From assembly GCA_027451285.1 (NCBI GenBank), contig DAIDJP010000033.1:1-56592 (forward strand): DNA of 56,592 nt. The letters are read 5' to 3'. Shown here piece after piece: positions 38,297 to 47,499 of the stretch (position 1 is its first letter; the number at the start of each line of letters is the position of its first letter). This DNA comes from Acidimicrobiaceae bacterium. Lineage in GTDB: Bacteria; Actinomycetota; Acidimicrobiia; Acidimicrobiales; RAAP-2. Below the pieces are notes generated by a model. It worked only from the letters and a program-made list of their open reading frames with translations. It did no database searches and was not told where the DNA came from. Position numbers and translations under genes: made by a program.

Positions 38297-38721
38297 GCCT
38301 GTCGATGAATCCCGCGTTCTGGCTGCCGCACCGTCCGCCCTTCCTCTTGCTCGACGAGATGATCACCATCGAGCCGGGCCATCGGGCCAGCGCCCGATGG
38401 CGACTCACCGGCGAGGAGTGGTTCTTCGCGGGTCACTTCCCGGGCCGGCCCACCACGCCGGGGGTACTGATGCTCGAGTCCATCGCCCAGTGCGGCGCGG
38501 TCGCGGTGCTCGCCGACGAGCACTACGCCGGGCGCCTGCCGCTCTTTGGGGGCGTGGAGCGCGCGCGTTTCCGCCGTCAGGTGCTGCCCGGTGACACGCT
38601 GGTGCTCGAGTGCGAGATGACGCGACTCTCCGCGCGCGGGGGCAAGGGCCACGGCACGGCCACGCGCGACGGCGAGTTGTGTGTCGAGGCTGACATCATG
38701 TTCGTTCTCGCAGACGCCTGA
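38293..38721 (+). CDS. FabZ-like 3-hydroxyacyl-ACP dehydratase
   Basis: Hot-dog fold dehydratase of 142 residues, expected to dehydrate 3-hydroxyacyl-ACP in fatty-acid synthesis. The motif HRPPFLLLDEM opens the protein, and GHFPGRPTTPGVLMLESIAQ holds the catalytic His48 and Glu62. The ATG overlaps the previous stop as ATGA. Position after a ribonuclease gene and before xth shows no pathway link; it may be a second dehydratase with other chain specificity. Confidence 0.9.
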   Translation: MSLSMNPAFWLPHRPPFLLLDEMITIEPGHRASARWRLTGEEWFFAGHFPGRPTTPGVLMLESIAQCGAVAVLADEHYAGRLPLFGGVERARFRRQVLPGDTLVLECEMTRLSARGGKGHGTATRDGELCVEADIMFVLADA

Positions 38722-38737
38722 GGTCGGTGGGGCCACC

Positions 38738-39490
38738 GTGAAGGTCGTTACGTGGAACGTCAATTCGCTCACCGCACGCTACGCGCGGGTCACCGAGTGG
38801 ATCTCGGCGAACGCCCCGGACGTGGTGCTGCTCCAAGAGACCAAGATGACCGACGCCAAGTTCCCCTTCGCTGGCTTCGCCGAGCTGGGCTACGAGTCCG
38901 CCCACTACGGCCAGGGACAGTGGAACGGCGTCGCGGTGCTCTCGCGCGTCGGCCTGGAGGACGTGTCGCGCGGGTTCGGTGACGAGGACCCCGAGGCGCG
39001 CCTGATCGGCGCGACGTGCGCGGGCGTACGCGTCTACTCGTGCTACGTGCCCAACGGGCGCGCCCTGGACAACGACCACTACGCCTACAAGCTGCGTTGG
39101 CTGGCCGCACTCGCCACGCTGCTCGCTACGAGGACCCAACCCACCATCGCCGGCGGCGACTTCAACGTGGCCCCGACGGACCTGGACTGCTACGACCCGG
39201 CGGCCTTCGTCGGGGCGACCCACGTCTCGGCGCCCGAGCGCGCGGCCCTGGCCGCGATCGAGGCGACGGGGCTGGTGGACATCACGCGCCGTCTGCATCC
39301 CGAGGAGACCATCTACTCCTGGTGGGACTATCGCAACGGGGCCTTCCACCGGGGCTGGGGGCTGCGCATCGACCTGCTCTACCTCGACGAATCCCTCGCC
39401 GAGCGCGCGAGTGCCAGCTACGTGGACCGCAACGCGCGCAAGGGCGAGAAGCCCTCGGACCACGCCCCGGTCGTGGTCGAGATCGACTGA
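38738..39490 (+). CDS. xthA: Exodeoxyribonuclease III (ExoIII/ExoA family)
   Basis: AP endonuclease and 3'-5' exonuclease for base-excision repair, 250 residues. Active-site motifs: VVTWNVNSLTARY, LLQETKM with Glu34, the YVPNGRALDNDHYAYKLRWL segment, GGDFNVAPTDLDCYDP, and the C-terminal GLRIDLLYLDESLA and SDHAPVVVEID. GTG start 16 bases after the fabZ-like gene, so co-transcribed. Confidence 0.94.
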   Translation: MKVVTWNVNSLTARYARVTEWISANAPDVVLLQETKMTDAKFPFAGFAELGYESAHYGQGQWNGVAVLSRVGLEDVSRGFGDEDPEARLIGATCAGVRVYSCYVPNGRALDNDHYAYKLRWLAALATLLATRTQPTIAGGDFNVAPTDLDCYDPAAFVGATHVSAPERAALAAIEATGLVDITRRLHPEETIYSWWDYRNGAFHRGWGLRIDLLYLDESLAERASASYVDRNARKGEKPSDHAPVVVEID

Positions 39491-39503
39491 CGGGACTGGA
39501 CGG

Positions 39504-41042
39504 TTAGAACGCGACCGGTAAGCGGGCTTCGATGACGAAGGGTCCGGGCGTGGCGTAGGAGAGTTCCAGCGCGTCGCACAGTTCATCGGCCGTGGTCACC
39601 GAGGTCGCGGCGACACCCAGGGAGCGTGCGAGGCCCGCGAGGTCCAAACGGGGATCGCCCAGGTCGAAGAGCCGCTCGCTTGGCGCGTCGGCGCCGACCG
39701 CGCCGACGCGCCGTCTCTCGAGGTCGAGGATCGCGTAGCGCCCGTTGGCGAGGCCCACCACCGTCACGTCGAGGCGCTCGCGCGCCATCGTCCACAGCGC
39801 CTGGGGGGTGTAGAGCATCGAACCGTCGCTCTCGAGGGCGAGCACGCGTGACCCGCTGGCCACCGCGGCGCCGACGGCCACCGGGAGCCCGTAGCCGATC
39901 GCCCCGCCGGTCAACGTCATCCAGCGATGCCGCGGTGCGAAACGGCACGCCCCGAAGAGGTGCACGCCGCTGGTGTTGGACTCGTCGGCGACAACGACGC
40001 CCTCGGGCAGGGTGGCGGCCACGGCCGCCGCGAAGCTCTGGGCGGTGAGGTCGCCGCTGGGACGCGCCGGGGGTTCGCCCACCGGAACCGCGACGGGCCC
40101 GGCGCCTGTCGCCGCGGCGAGGGCCGCGAGCGGACCCGCGACGTCGCCGCCCGGGCCGACCAGCGTGATCACCTCGCAGTCGTCACGCGTCAAGCGGCTC
40201 GCCACGTCGGGGTAGGCGAAGAAGCCGACCGGCGCGGGCGCGCCGACGAGCACGAGGGAGTCGATCTCGGCGAACTGGTGCAGGGCGAACTCGCTCAGGT
40301 AGATGATCCGCTCGGGATCCACGACACCGGCGCCGCGTTCAACGATCGCCGGGAACGTCTCCATCATCAGGCGCGCGCCGCTCGCACCGCAGATGCGACC
40401 CGCGAGCTCGAGCGCGGCCGCGTCGAGGCGCCCACCGAGGAGGATCGCGCTGCGCGGCCCGAGAACGCGTACACAGCGTGCCAGCGCGTCGTCGTCGACG
40501 CCGGGCGGCACCGGCGCCGCGGCGAGGAGAGCGGGACCGGGCTGGACCTCGCTCCAGGAGGCGTCGGCCGCCAGCGCCAGGGTGGCCACGCGCCCCGGCG
40601 GACCGACGGCCGCGGTGATCGCGGCCGCGGCGTCGCGCGCGACGTCGCCGGCGCGCTCGCTGCGCGCGAACCAACCCTCCAGGGCCGAGGCGACCGCGGC
40701 GATGTCGCTCTGGAGCGGTGCGTCGAGGGCCGCGTGGTAGGTGGCGTGGTCGCCCACGATGTTCACCACGGGCGAGTGCGCGCGCCGCGCGTTGTGCAGG
40801 TTGGCCCAGCCGTTCGCCAGTCCCGGCCCGAGGTGCAACAGCGTCGCCGCGGGTCGGCCACTGACGCGCGCGTAGCCGTCGGCGGCGCCGGTGGCCACTC
40901 CCTCGAAGAGGCACAGGACCGCGCGCACGTCGGCGTCGTCGAGCCCCGCGACGAAGTGCATCTCCGAGGTCCCGGGGTTGGCGAAGACCACGTTGACTCC
41001 GTTGGCCGCGAGCGTCGCGAGCAGCGCGTCGGCGCCGTTCAC
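39504..41042 (-). CDS. ThDP-dependent enzyme, acetolactate synthase/benzoylformate decarboxylase-like
   Basis: A 512-residue enzyme of the acetolactate synthase superfamily. It shows the ThDP-activating Glu47 in CLFEGVATGAADGYAR, the ADESNTSGVHLF region, and the metal/ThDP site ESDGSMLYTPQALWTMAR ending with NGRYAIL. The usual GDGS is ESDGS here. It is shorter than true IlvB (near 570) and there is no small subunit nearby, so it is more likely a 2-oxo acid decarboxylase or aldehyde-ligase type than the biosynthetic enzyme. It overlaps the upstream GlcD-like gene by 4 bases, so a 2-hydroxy acid oxidised there could feed a 2-oxo acid to this enzyme. Confidence 0.85.
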   Translation of the reverse strand: MNGADALLATLAANGVNVVFANPGTSEMHFVAGLDDADVRAVLCLFEGVATGAADGYARVSGRPAATLLHLGPGLANGWANLHNARRAHSPVVNIVGDHATYHAALDAPLQSDIAAVASALEGWFARSERAGDVARDAAAAITAAVGPPGRVATLALAADASWSEVQPGPALLAAAPVPPGVDDDALARCVRVLGPRSAILLGGRLDAAALELAGRICGASGARLMMETFPAIVERGAGVVDPERIIYLSEFALHQFAEIDSLVLVGAPAPVGFFAYPDVASRLTRDDCEVITLVGPGGDVAGPLAALAAATGAGPVAVPVGEPPARPSGDLTAQSFAAAVAATLPEGVVVADESNTSGVHLFGACRFAPRHRWMTLTGGAIGYGLPVAVGAAVASGSRVLALESDGSMLYTPQALWTMARERLDVTVVGLANGRYAILDLERRRVGAVGADAPSERLFDLGDPRLDLAGLARSLGVAATSVTTADELCDALELSYATPGPFVIEARLPVAF

Positions 41043-42433
41043 GGCAGGGGTCTCTCGTCGAGGTGGCGGTAGGGGTTGAGCAGGTGGCGCGGATCGAAGG
41101 CGTCCTTGACCCGGCGTTGCAGGTCGAGCAGCGCGGGGTCGGTCAGCGCGCGGTAGTGACCGGCCTTGTCGCGACCCAGGCCGTGTTCGCCCGAGATCTG
41201 TCCGCCCAGGTCGAGTCCGAGCGCGAAGAGGTCGCGTACGAGATGGAAACGCGCGTCGTCGTCGGCCAGGTACACCGAGAGGTGCACGTTGCCGTCACCC
41301 ACGTGGCCGCAGCCGGGGATGAAGGCGCCGTAGCGTTCGGCGAGGACGGCGACCTCCCCGAGGAGCGTCGTGACCTTCGATCGCGGCACGACGACGTCGA
41401 TGATCTCGTTGGCCCCCGCCGCCTTGGAGACCCAAAAGACGCGTTCGCGCGCCTCGATCAGGCGCGCGGCGGCACCCTCGGCGAGGACGTAGACCTCGAG
41501 GGCGCCCGCGTCGTCGAGCTGGGCTGCGAGATCGGCGACGTCGCGCTCGAGCTGCTCGGCGGTGCGCGTCTCGAGCACGACGACGAGGTAGGCGGCGCAG
41601 GCCGCCGCGACCTCGGCGCTGACCCCGAGGTCCAGATTCGTTGCGCCCGTGATCGCCCCCATCGTGATGAGATCGATGTACTCGAGCATCGACGGCTGCA
41701 GCCCGGCGGCGACGATGCGCGGCACCACCGCGGTCACGGCGTCGAGTTCGGCGAAGGGCACGAGCAGGGTCGCGCCGTGGGCGAGGCGCGGCGACAGCGC
41801 CAGGGTCACCTCGGTGACGAGGGCCAGGGTGCCCTCGCTGCCGATGATCAGTTGGGTCAGGTCGTAGCCCGAGGAGTTCTTCACCACCGGTGCGCCGGTG
41901 CGCAGGATCGTTCCGTCGGCCAGGACGACTTCGAGTCCGAGAACGTGGCGGCGCGTCACGCCGTGGCGCACCGCGCGCATCCCGCCGGCGTTGGTGTTGA
42001 CGTTGCCGCCCAGAGAGCCGGACAGCTCGCCCGGATGCACCGGATAGCGCAGGCCGCTCTCGGCGAGGGCGTCATTGAGTTCGCGCAGCGTGATGCCGGG
42101 TTGCACCACCGCGACGTGGTCGTCGAGGTCGAGGGAAACGACGCGATTCATCTGGTCGAAGCAGACCACCAGACCGCCGGTCACGGGGATCGCTCCGCCC
42201 GAGAGTCCAGTGCCCGAGCCGCGCGCGGTGATCGCCAGGTCGTGTCGAGTGGCCAATGCGCACACGGCGGCGACCTGCGCGGTGCTGGTGGGTCGCAGCA
42301 CCGCGAGGGGATCGCTGACGACCGGGTGAAGCGACTCGTCGTGCAGGTCGTCGGGTCGGTGAGCCGGTGAAAAGGTCACCTGGGACTCGTCGACGATGTC
42401 GAGCAGCTCAGCGCGAAGCGTCGTGACGTCCAT
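41039..42433 (-). CDS. FAD-linked 2-hydroxy acid oxidase/dehydrogenase (GlcD-like)
   Basis: A 464-residue VAO-family flavoprotein oxidising D-lactate, glycolate or a related 2-hydroxy acid. The FAD-binding PP-loop is ITARGSGTGLSGGAIPVTGG, followed by VVQPGITLRELNDALAESG, NVNTNAGGMRAVRHGVTR, and the C-terminal substrate/metal region PGCGHVGDGNVHLSV and SGEHGLGRDKAG. Complete length. It overlaps the helicase gene by 26 bases and the ThDP gene by 4, making a three-gene operon. The electron acceptor (GlcE/F-like proteins) is not encoded here. Confidence 0.9.
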   Translation of the reverse strand: MDVTTLRAELLDIVDESQVTFSPAHRPDDLHDESLHPVVSDPLAVLRPTSTAQVAAVCALATRHDLAITARGSGTGLSGGAIPVTGGLVVCFDQMNRVVSLDLDDHVAVVQPGITLRELNDALAESGLRYPVHPGELSGSLGGNVNTNAGGMRAVRHGVTRRHVLGLEVVLADGTILRTGAPVVKNSSGYDLTQLIIGSEGTLALVTEVTLALSPRLAHGATLLVPFAELDAVTAVVPRIVAAGLQPSMLEYIDLITMGAITGATNLDLGVSAEVAAACAAYLVVVLETRTAEQLERDVADLAAQLDDAGALEVYVLAEGAAARLIEARERVFWVSKAAGANEIIDVVVPRSKVTTLLGEVAVLAERYGAFIPGCGHVGDGNVHLSVYLADDDARFHLVRDLFALGLDLGGQISGEHGLGRDKAGHYRALTDPALLDLQRRVKDAFDPRHLLNPYRHLDERPLP

Positions 42434-44015
42434 CGTCTGGCCACGCTAGTGCGGGCGACGCCTCCAGCTCGGCGCGAATCGCCGCCAGGCGGGCGCGTCG
42501 CGCGTCGCCCTCGAGTGGCGCGTTGCGCCGGGCGATCCTCTCGATCGCCGCCTGGACTGGCTCGAGGAATCTCGAGGGGTTCCGATCGGGATAGCGGGGG
42601 TCGTTGCGGCCCCGGTTCCAGGTGATGAGGAGGGTCTCCTCGGCCCGGGTCAGCGCGACGTAGGCCAGGCGGCGCTCTTCGGCCAGGTCGCTCGTGCTCG
42701 TCGCGTTGTAGTGGGGCAGCAGTCCTTCGGCCCAACCGATCGTGGCCACGTGGCGGAACTCGAGGCCCTTGGCTCGGTGGATCGTCGAGAGGGTGACGGC
42801 GTCGGCGTGGTCGTCCTCGAGTCGGCGGTCACCACCCGTGAGGTCCGAGGCCGGCGCGTGCTCGAGACCGCTGCGCTTGTGGGGGATGTCGGCCGCGTCG
42901 AGCTGGGCCGCCACGACGTCGAGTTGGGCGTTGGTGCGCGCGAGAACGGCCATCGAGCGCCAGGGGCTCTGGGTTCGGTGCGTCGCCGCGAGCCAGGCCG
43001 CCACGTGGCGGGACTCGTCCTCGTCGGTGTCGTAGCGGCGCACCTTGGGGATCTCGCCGTCGTCCTTGGCCGGCTCGATACCCGCGGCGCCGTCTTCGAG
43101 GAGCGTGTTGGCGACCTCGACGATGTGCGCCGTCGAGCGGTGATTGCGCGTGAGATCAAGCACCAGCGTGTCGGGCCACGTGCGCAGGATCTCCTCGATC
43201 AGGCGCGGCGCCGCGCCGTTGAACCCGTAGATCGACTGGTTCGGATCGCCGACGCAGAAGAGGTCGGGATCCTCCCCGGCCATCTCGCGTAGCAGCGCGA
43301 ACTGCAGGGGGTTCATGTCCTGGGTCTCGTCGACGGAGAGCGCGCGGGTGCGGTGGCGAAACGAGGCGCGCACCGTTGGCTCCTCGCGCAAGAGTGTGAT
43401 CGCCTCGCCGAGCAGAAGGTCGAAGTCGAGCATGCCGCGGCTGCGGCACAGCCCCACGTAGCGATCCAGCGCCTCGGCGAAGTGCGCGAGGGGCAGCGGC
43501 GGGTCGCGATGCAGGCGGCGCGCGTTCTTCGCGTACGAGGTTCCGTTGTAGCCCTGCCCGAGAGCCCAGCCGATCTCTTGCTCCAGTCGCGGTACCTGCC
43601 ACTCGTCGACCGACTCGCCCGCCGCGCGCATCTGCGCGGCTAGGGCGCTGACCAGGCGGCGGCGCTGGGGCTCGATCACGAGCGGTCGCAAGTGCTGGTC
43701 CTCGCGGTACTGGTTGACGATCGTCATGGCCGCGCGGTGGAACGTGCCGGCGCGCACGTCGCGCACGCCGGCGCGCGCCAGTCGACGGCGCAACTCGTCG
43801 CCGGCCTTGCGCGTGAAGGTCATGACGAGCACCTGGTCCGCGCCGAGCTCGCCCGAGGAGATGCGCCGCAGCAGGCGCAGGGTGAGCACGTGGGTCTTGC
43901 CCGAGCCCGCGCTGGCGCGCACGAGCAGGCGTCGCGCCGGCGACATGACGGCCTCGCGCTGCTCGGGGGTGAGACCGTCGAGCAGGTCGGTCGAAAAGGT
44001 CGCCTCGCCAGCCAT
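42408..44015 (-). CDS. Short UvrD/Rep-family DNA helicase
   Basis: Superfamily 1 helicase of 535 residues. Motif I ASAGSGKT at 34-41, Ia VLVMTFTRKAGDELRRR, II LSVDETQDMNP, III FCVGDPNQSIYGFNGA, IV NHRSTAHIV, V TLSTIHRAKGLEFRHV, VI ERRLAYVALTRAEETLLI. It is shorter than PcrA/UvrD (about 700+) and lacks an HRDC or RNA-polymerase-binding tail, so it resembles the short actinobacterial UvrD-like helicases. Likely in DNA repair. Upstream TAGCGT at 44031-44026 lies 10 bases before the ATG. Confidence 0.9.
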   Translation of the reverse strand: MAGEATFSTDLLDGLTPEQREAVMSPARRLLVRASAGSGKTHVLTLRLLRRISSGELGADQVLVMTFTRKAGDELRRRLARAGVRDVRAGTFHRAAMTIVNQYREDQHLRPLVIEPQRRRLVSALAAQMRAAGESVDEWQVPRLEQEIGWALGQGYNGTSYAKNARRLHRDPPLPLAHFAEALDRYVGLCRSRGMLDFDLLLGEAITLLREEPTVRASFRHRTRALSVDETQDMNPLQFALLREMAGEDPDLFCVGDPNQSIYGFNGAAPRLIEEILRTWPDTLVLDLTRNHRSTAHIVEVANTLLEDGAAGIEPAKDDGEIPKVRRYDTDEDESRHVAAWLAATHRTQSPWRSMAVLARTNAQLDVVAAQLDAADIPHKRSGLEHAPASDLTGGDRRLEDDHADAVTLSTIHRAKGLEFRHVATIGWAEGLLPHYNATSTSDLAEERRLAYVALTRAEETLLITWNRGRNDPRYPDRNPSRFLEPVQAAIERIARRNAPLEGDARRARLAAIRAELEASPALAWPDDGRHDASR

Positions 44016-44025
44016 GGTCCCCCTG

Positions 44026-44031
44026 ACGCTA
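44026..44031 (-). promoter_or_regulatory. -10 box for the helicase operon
   Basis: TAGCGT on the minus strand, 10 bases before the helicase ATG; AGGGGGA lies between. Confidence 0.4.
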
Positions 44032-44062
44032 CCGGGCGCCCGTGACGCCGTCGGCCCGTCGG

Positions 44063-44068
44063 TAACCT
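44063..44068 (+). promoter_or_regulatory. -10 box for leaderless hydrolase gene
   Basis: TAACCT 6 bases before the GTG at 44075. Confidence 0.55.
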
Positions 44069-44074
44069 GATGGT

Positions 44075-44818
44075 GTGCTCAAAGCCCTCGGAGACGGAAC
44101 TCTCTTCGGCGAGACCTTCGGCGAGGGCCCGGTTCGCGTAATCTGGCTCCACGGCTGGGCCCGTCGCGGACAGGACTTCACGGCCGCCGCCCGCGAGTTG
44201 GCCGAGCGGGGGATCGCCTCGCTCGCGATCGACCTGCCGGGATTTGGCGCCTCGCCCGCGCCGACGCGCGCCGGGGGCGCGCGTTACTACGCCGACCTGG
44301 TGGCCCCGGCGGTTCTCGATGCCGGTGACGGACTGGTCCTGGTCGGGCACTCCCTGGGCGGGCGCGTCGCGGCGGTGCTCGCCGCCGAGCACCCCGAGCG
44401 CTTTTGCGAGGTGATCCTGGTGGGCGCGCCGCTGCTGCGTGCCGCCCCCGGGAAGTCCCCCTGGCGCTACCGGCTGGTGCGCGCGCTCGCGCGCCGCCGC
44501 CTCCTCTCGCCCGCACGCCTCGAGGCCGCGCGACAGCGCTTCGGTTCGCCCGACTACCGCGCGGCCAGCGGCGTGCTGCGCGACGTGCTGGTCACGATGG
44601 TCGCCGAGAGCTACGAGGACGAGTTGGCGCGCCTCGCGGCCCCGGTGCACCTCGTGTGGGGCGCCAACGACACCGAGGTCCGCGTGGACCTCGCGCGACG
44701 GGCCCTCACCCTGGTCCAATCACCAGCGCGTCTGACGGTGCTCGAGGGCGTGGGCCACCTGGTGCCCACAGAGTCTCCCGAGGCGCTAATCCGCGCGGTT
44801 CTGGAGGCCCTCGCGTGA
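44075..44818 (+). CDS. Alpha/beta hydrolase
   Basis: A 247-residue alpha/beta hydrolase with the oxyanion region IWLHGWARRGQDF, the nucleophile elbow GHSLGG, Asp in LVWGANDTEV and catalytic His in GVGHLVPTESP, so the full triad is present. It is the first gene of a run with the MurF-like and Ddl genes (GTGA overlap with the former), which hints at an envelope-related substrate. The substrate itself is not deducible. Confidence 0.88.
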   Translation: MLKALGDGTLFGETFGEGPVRVIWLHGWARRGQDFTAAARELAERGIASLAIDLPGFGASPAPTRAGGARYYADLVAPAVLDAGDGLVLVGHSLGGRVAAVLAAEHPERFCEVILVGAPLLRAAPGKSPWRYRLVRALARRRLLSPARLEAARQRFGSPDYRAASGVLRDVLVTMVAESYEDELARLAAPVHLVWGANDTEVRVDLARRALTLVQSPARLTVLEGVGHLVPTESPEALIRAVLEALA

Positions 44819-46371
44819 TCCTCGCGATTCTCGGTTCGATCGGGTTGGCCCTCGCCTTCGCGGCCCAGATGGCGCGGTGGCTGCGCGTCCTGCAGCGCGA
44901 GCACTACGACCCGCACGCGATGATTCGCTTCCTCGGGCGTTGGTCCTCTCCGCCGGTGGGACCTGCGAGCGCACCGGCGCGCGTGCGCGACCGGCGCCCG
45001 GTGACGCTCAGTCACATCCTGATCGTCGTCTTCCTCGTCACGCTGATCCTGCACAGTGACGCCCTGGTGGTGGCGACCACGATCGTCTACGGCCTCTTCG
45101 CGCCGACGGGGCTTGGACTGCGCGGTCGCACCGGCGCGCTGCGCTTCACGCGCCGCCTCAGCACCATCGCGGCGCTGGTGGTGGCCGTGGGCGTGGCCGT
45201 GGCCGCGCTCGGCGCATTCGCGCCGCGTCCCTGGCTGCTCGGGGCCGCAGTCGTGTGGGCAGTGCCGATGCTGATCAGCGCGGCGACGCGCGTATTCGCG
45301 CCCTACGAGCGCCGCCGAGCCGGGGCCTTCGTCGATTCCGCGCAGCGCCGTCTCGCCGCGGTGCGCCCGCGGGTCGTGGGCATCACCGGCTCCTACGGCA
45401 AGACCTCGACCAAGAACCACCTGGCTGACCTGCTGGAGGGCACCGGCGTGGTGGCCTCGCCGGCGAGCTACAACAACCAGGCCGGCCTGTCGCGGGCGAT
45501 CAACGAGAACCTCGCCGACGGCACGCGCGTGTTCATCGCCGAGATGGGCACCTACGGACCCGGCGAGATCCGCGATTTGTGCGCCTGGTGCCCGCCGGAG
45601 ATCGCCATCGTCACCGCCATCGGCCCGGTGCACCTGGAGCGAATGGGCAGCCTGGACGTGATCGAGACGGCGAAGTTCGAGATCACCGAACGCGCGTCGA
45701 CGGTCGTGGTCAACGTCGACGACACGCGCCTGGCCGGCTGGGTGGGTCGTCTGCGCGACGCCGGCAAGAAAGTCGTGCGCGCGAGCGCGCACGCCGGCGA
45801 CGCCGACGTCGTGGTCACCGCCGGGCCCCGCTGGCGCGTCGTTGTCGGTGGCGAAGAAGTGGGCGAGATCGAGGCCCGCGCCGGCCTGCAGGCGTCCAAC
45901 GTCGCCTGCGCCCTGGCCGCCGCGCTCGAACTGGGCCTGGCGCGCGGCGAGGTGATCGCGCGCCTGAGCACCCTGTCCAGCGTGGCCCACCGCGCCCAGA
46001 TCGGTCTCGCCCCCTCGGGGGTCACGGTGATCGACGACACCTTCAACGCCAATCCCGCGAGCGCCGAAGCCTCGCTCGCGTTGCTCTTCGGCCTCGACGT
46101 GCCCGGGCGGCGCGTCGTCGTCACGCCGGGACTGATCGAGCTGGGCAATCTGCAGCCCGGCGCGAACATCTCCCTCGCCCAAAAGGTGTTGGTGCGAGGC
46201 GGCGAACTCGTCGTCGTTGGGCGCACCAACGCGCTCGAGCTGCTGCGCGGCGCCGAGAACCGCGCCCGGCGCGTGGACCGGCGCGAGCAGGCGGTCGCCT
46301 GGGTGCGCGAGTCACTGGCGGCCGGCGACGCGGTGTTGTATCTCAACGATCTGCCCGACCACTACCCTTGA
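44815..46371 (+). CDS. Membrane-anchored MurF-like Mur ligase
   Basis: A 518-residue protein whose first about 170 residues form several membrane helices (VILAILGSIGLALAFAA, SHILIVVFLVTLILHSDALV, TIAALVVAVGVAVAALGAF). These precede an ATP-dependent Mur ligase core: GITGSYGKTSTKNHL P-loop, EMGTYGPGEI, TAIGPVHLERMG, and the C-terminal domain with DDTFNANPASAEA. MurF adds D-Ala-D-Ala to the UDP-muramoyl peptide, and a Ddl gene follows 24 bases on, which supports a MurF-type reaction. The membrane part and missing N-terminal MurF domain set it apart from cytosolic MurF; it may act on a lipid-linked or other cell-wall precursor. Confidence 0.82.
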   Translation: MILAILGSIGLALAFAAQMARWLRVLQREHYDPHAMIRFLGRWSSPPVGPASAPARVRDRRPVTLSHILIVVFLVTLILHSDALVVATTIVYGLFAPTGLGLRGRTGALRFTRRLSTIAALVVAVGVAVAALGAFAPRPWLLGAAVVWAVPMLISAATRVFAPYERRRAGAFVDSAQRRLAAVRPRVVGITGSYGKTSTKNHLADLLEGTGVVASPASYNNQAGLSRAINENLADGTRVFIAEMGTYGPGEIRDLCAWCPPEIAIVTAIGPVHLERMGSLDVIETAKFEITERASTVVVNVDDTRLAGWVGRLRDAGKKVVRASAHAGDADVVVTAGPRWRVVVGGEEVGEIEARAGLQASNVACALAAALELGLARGEVIARLSTLSSVAHRAQIGLAPSGVTVIDDTFNANPASAEASLALLFGLDVPGRRVVVTPGLIELGNLQPGANISLAQKVLVRGGELVVVGRTNALELLRGAENRARRVDRREQAVAWVRESLAAGDAVLYLNDLPDHYP

Positions 46372-46395
46372 GTACTTGATGACGAGGCAGGTAGC

Positions 46396-47499
46396 GTGAC
46401 GACGGCAGTTCTCTTCGGCGGGCCGAGCCCGGAGCACGACATCTCCATCCTGACCGGGCTGCAGGCCCTGCGTGAGCTCGAACGCTCCCGCGAGGTCGTG
46501 GGCATCTATTGGACCAAGACCGGCGCGTTTTACAGCGTCGCCGCGGGCGTCGAGGCCGAGTCGTTCATCGACGGGCTGCCGCGCGGATCGAGTGAACTGG
46601 CCCTTCGCGTCGGCGAGGGAGGCGGCTTCGTCGTCCCGGGCGGTCGCCTCGGGCGTGAGCGTCGCCTCGATCTCGACGCGGTCATCATGGCGACCCACGG
46701 CGGCCCCGGCGAGGACGGCTCGCTCCAGGCCGCCCTCGACCTGGCCGGCGTCGCCTACAGCGGGCCGAGTGTCGCCGGCGCCGCGCTCGGCATGGACAAG
46801 TGGGCCTTCGGCGCGGTCGTCGCCGCGGCCGGCCTGGCCACGCTGCCGCGCGCCCTGCTCAGTCCCGAGACCGCGACGCTCGACTTCGCCGGGCCCTACA
46901 TCTTGAAGCCGCGCTTTGGCGGATCGTCGATCGGCATCGACGTCGTGGCCGACCTGGCCACGGCCCAGGCGCGCCTCGCGACGAACACGCACCTCGCACG
47001 CGGCTGCGTGGTCGAGCCCTTTCGCAGCGATCTGGTCGACGTGCAGATCGCCGTGCGCACGTTCCCCGCGATCGACCTCTCGGCGATCGAGCGACCCATT
47101 CGACGCAGCGCGAACGCCGAGATCCTCAACTACCGCGACAAGTACGTCGGCGGCGAGGGGATGGTGTCGGCGCCGCGCGAGCTGCCCGCGCGCCTCGCGC
47201 CAGGCCAGCGCGAGCAGATCGAGCACGCGGCCCGGGTCCTCGTCGAGGCGGCGTCGGTGCGCGGCGTGGCGCGTATCGACTTTCTGGCCAGCGACGACGA
47301 GCTCTACGTCAACGAGATCAACACGATCCCCGGCTCGCTGGCCAAGCACCTCTTCGTCGACCCGCCCCTCGCCTTCTCACGGCTACTCGAGGATCTGGTC
47401 ACCGAGGCGACCACCCGGCCCGCGCGCCACTACAGCGCGGCCGGCGCCGACGGGACCGTGCTGCGTAGCGCCGGCTCCATCGCTGCCAAACTCGCGTAG
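46396..47499 (+). CDS. ddl: D-alanine--D-alanine ligase
   Basis: ATP-grasp enzyme of 367 residues making D-Ala-D-Ala for peptidoglycan. It shows FGGPSPEHDISILTG, THGGPGEDGSLQAALDLAGV, the ATP-grasp part YILKPRFGGSSIGI, and the metal site VARIDFLAS with LYVNEINTIPGSL. GTG start after GAGGCAGG. The last 117 bases overlap the end of the facing winged-helix/BTAD gene. D-Ala-D-Lac versus D-Ala-D-Ala preference cannot be read safely. Confidence 0.92.
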   Translation: MTTAVLFGGPSPEHDISILTGLQALRELERSREVVGIYWTKTGAFYSVAAGVEAESFIDGLPRGSSELALRVGEGGGFVVPGGRLGRERRLDLDAVIMATHGGPGEDGSLQAALDLAGVAYSGPSVAGAALGMDKWAFGAVVAAAGLATLPRALLSPETATLDFAGPYILKPRFGGSSIGIDVVADLATAQARLATNTHLARGCVVEPFRSDLVDVQIAVRTFPAIDLSAIERPIRRSANAEILNYRDKYVGGEGMVSAPRELPARLAPGQREQIEHAARVLVEAASVRGVARIDFLASDDELYVNEINTIPGSLAKHLFVDPPLAFSRLLEDLVTEATTRPARHYSAAGADGTVLRSAGSIAAKLA

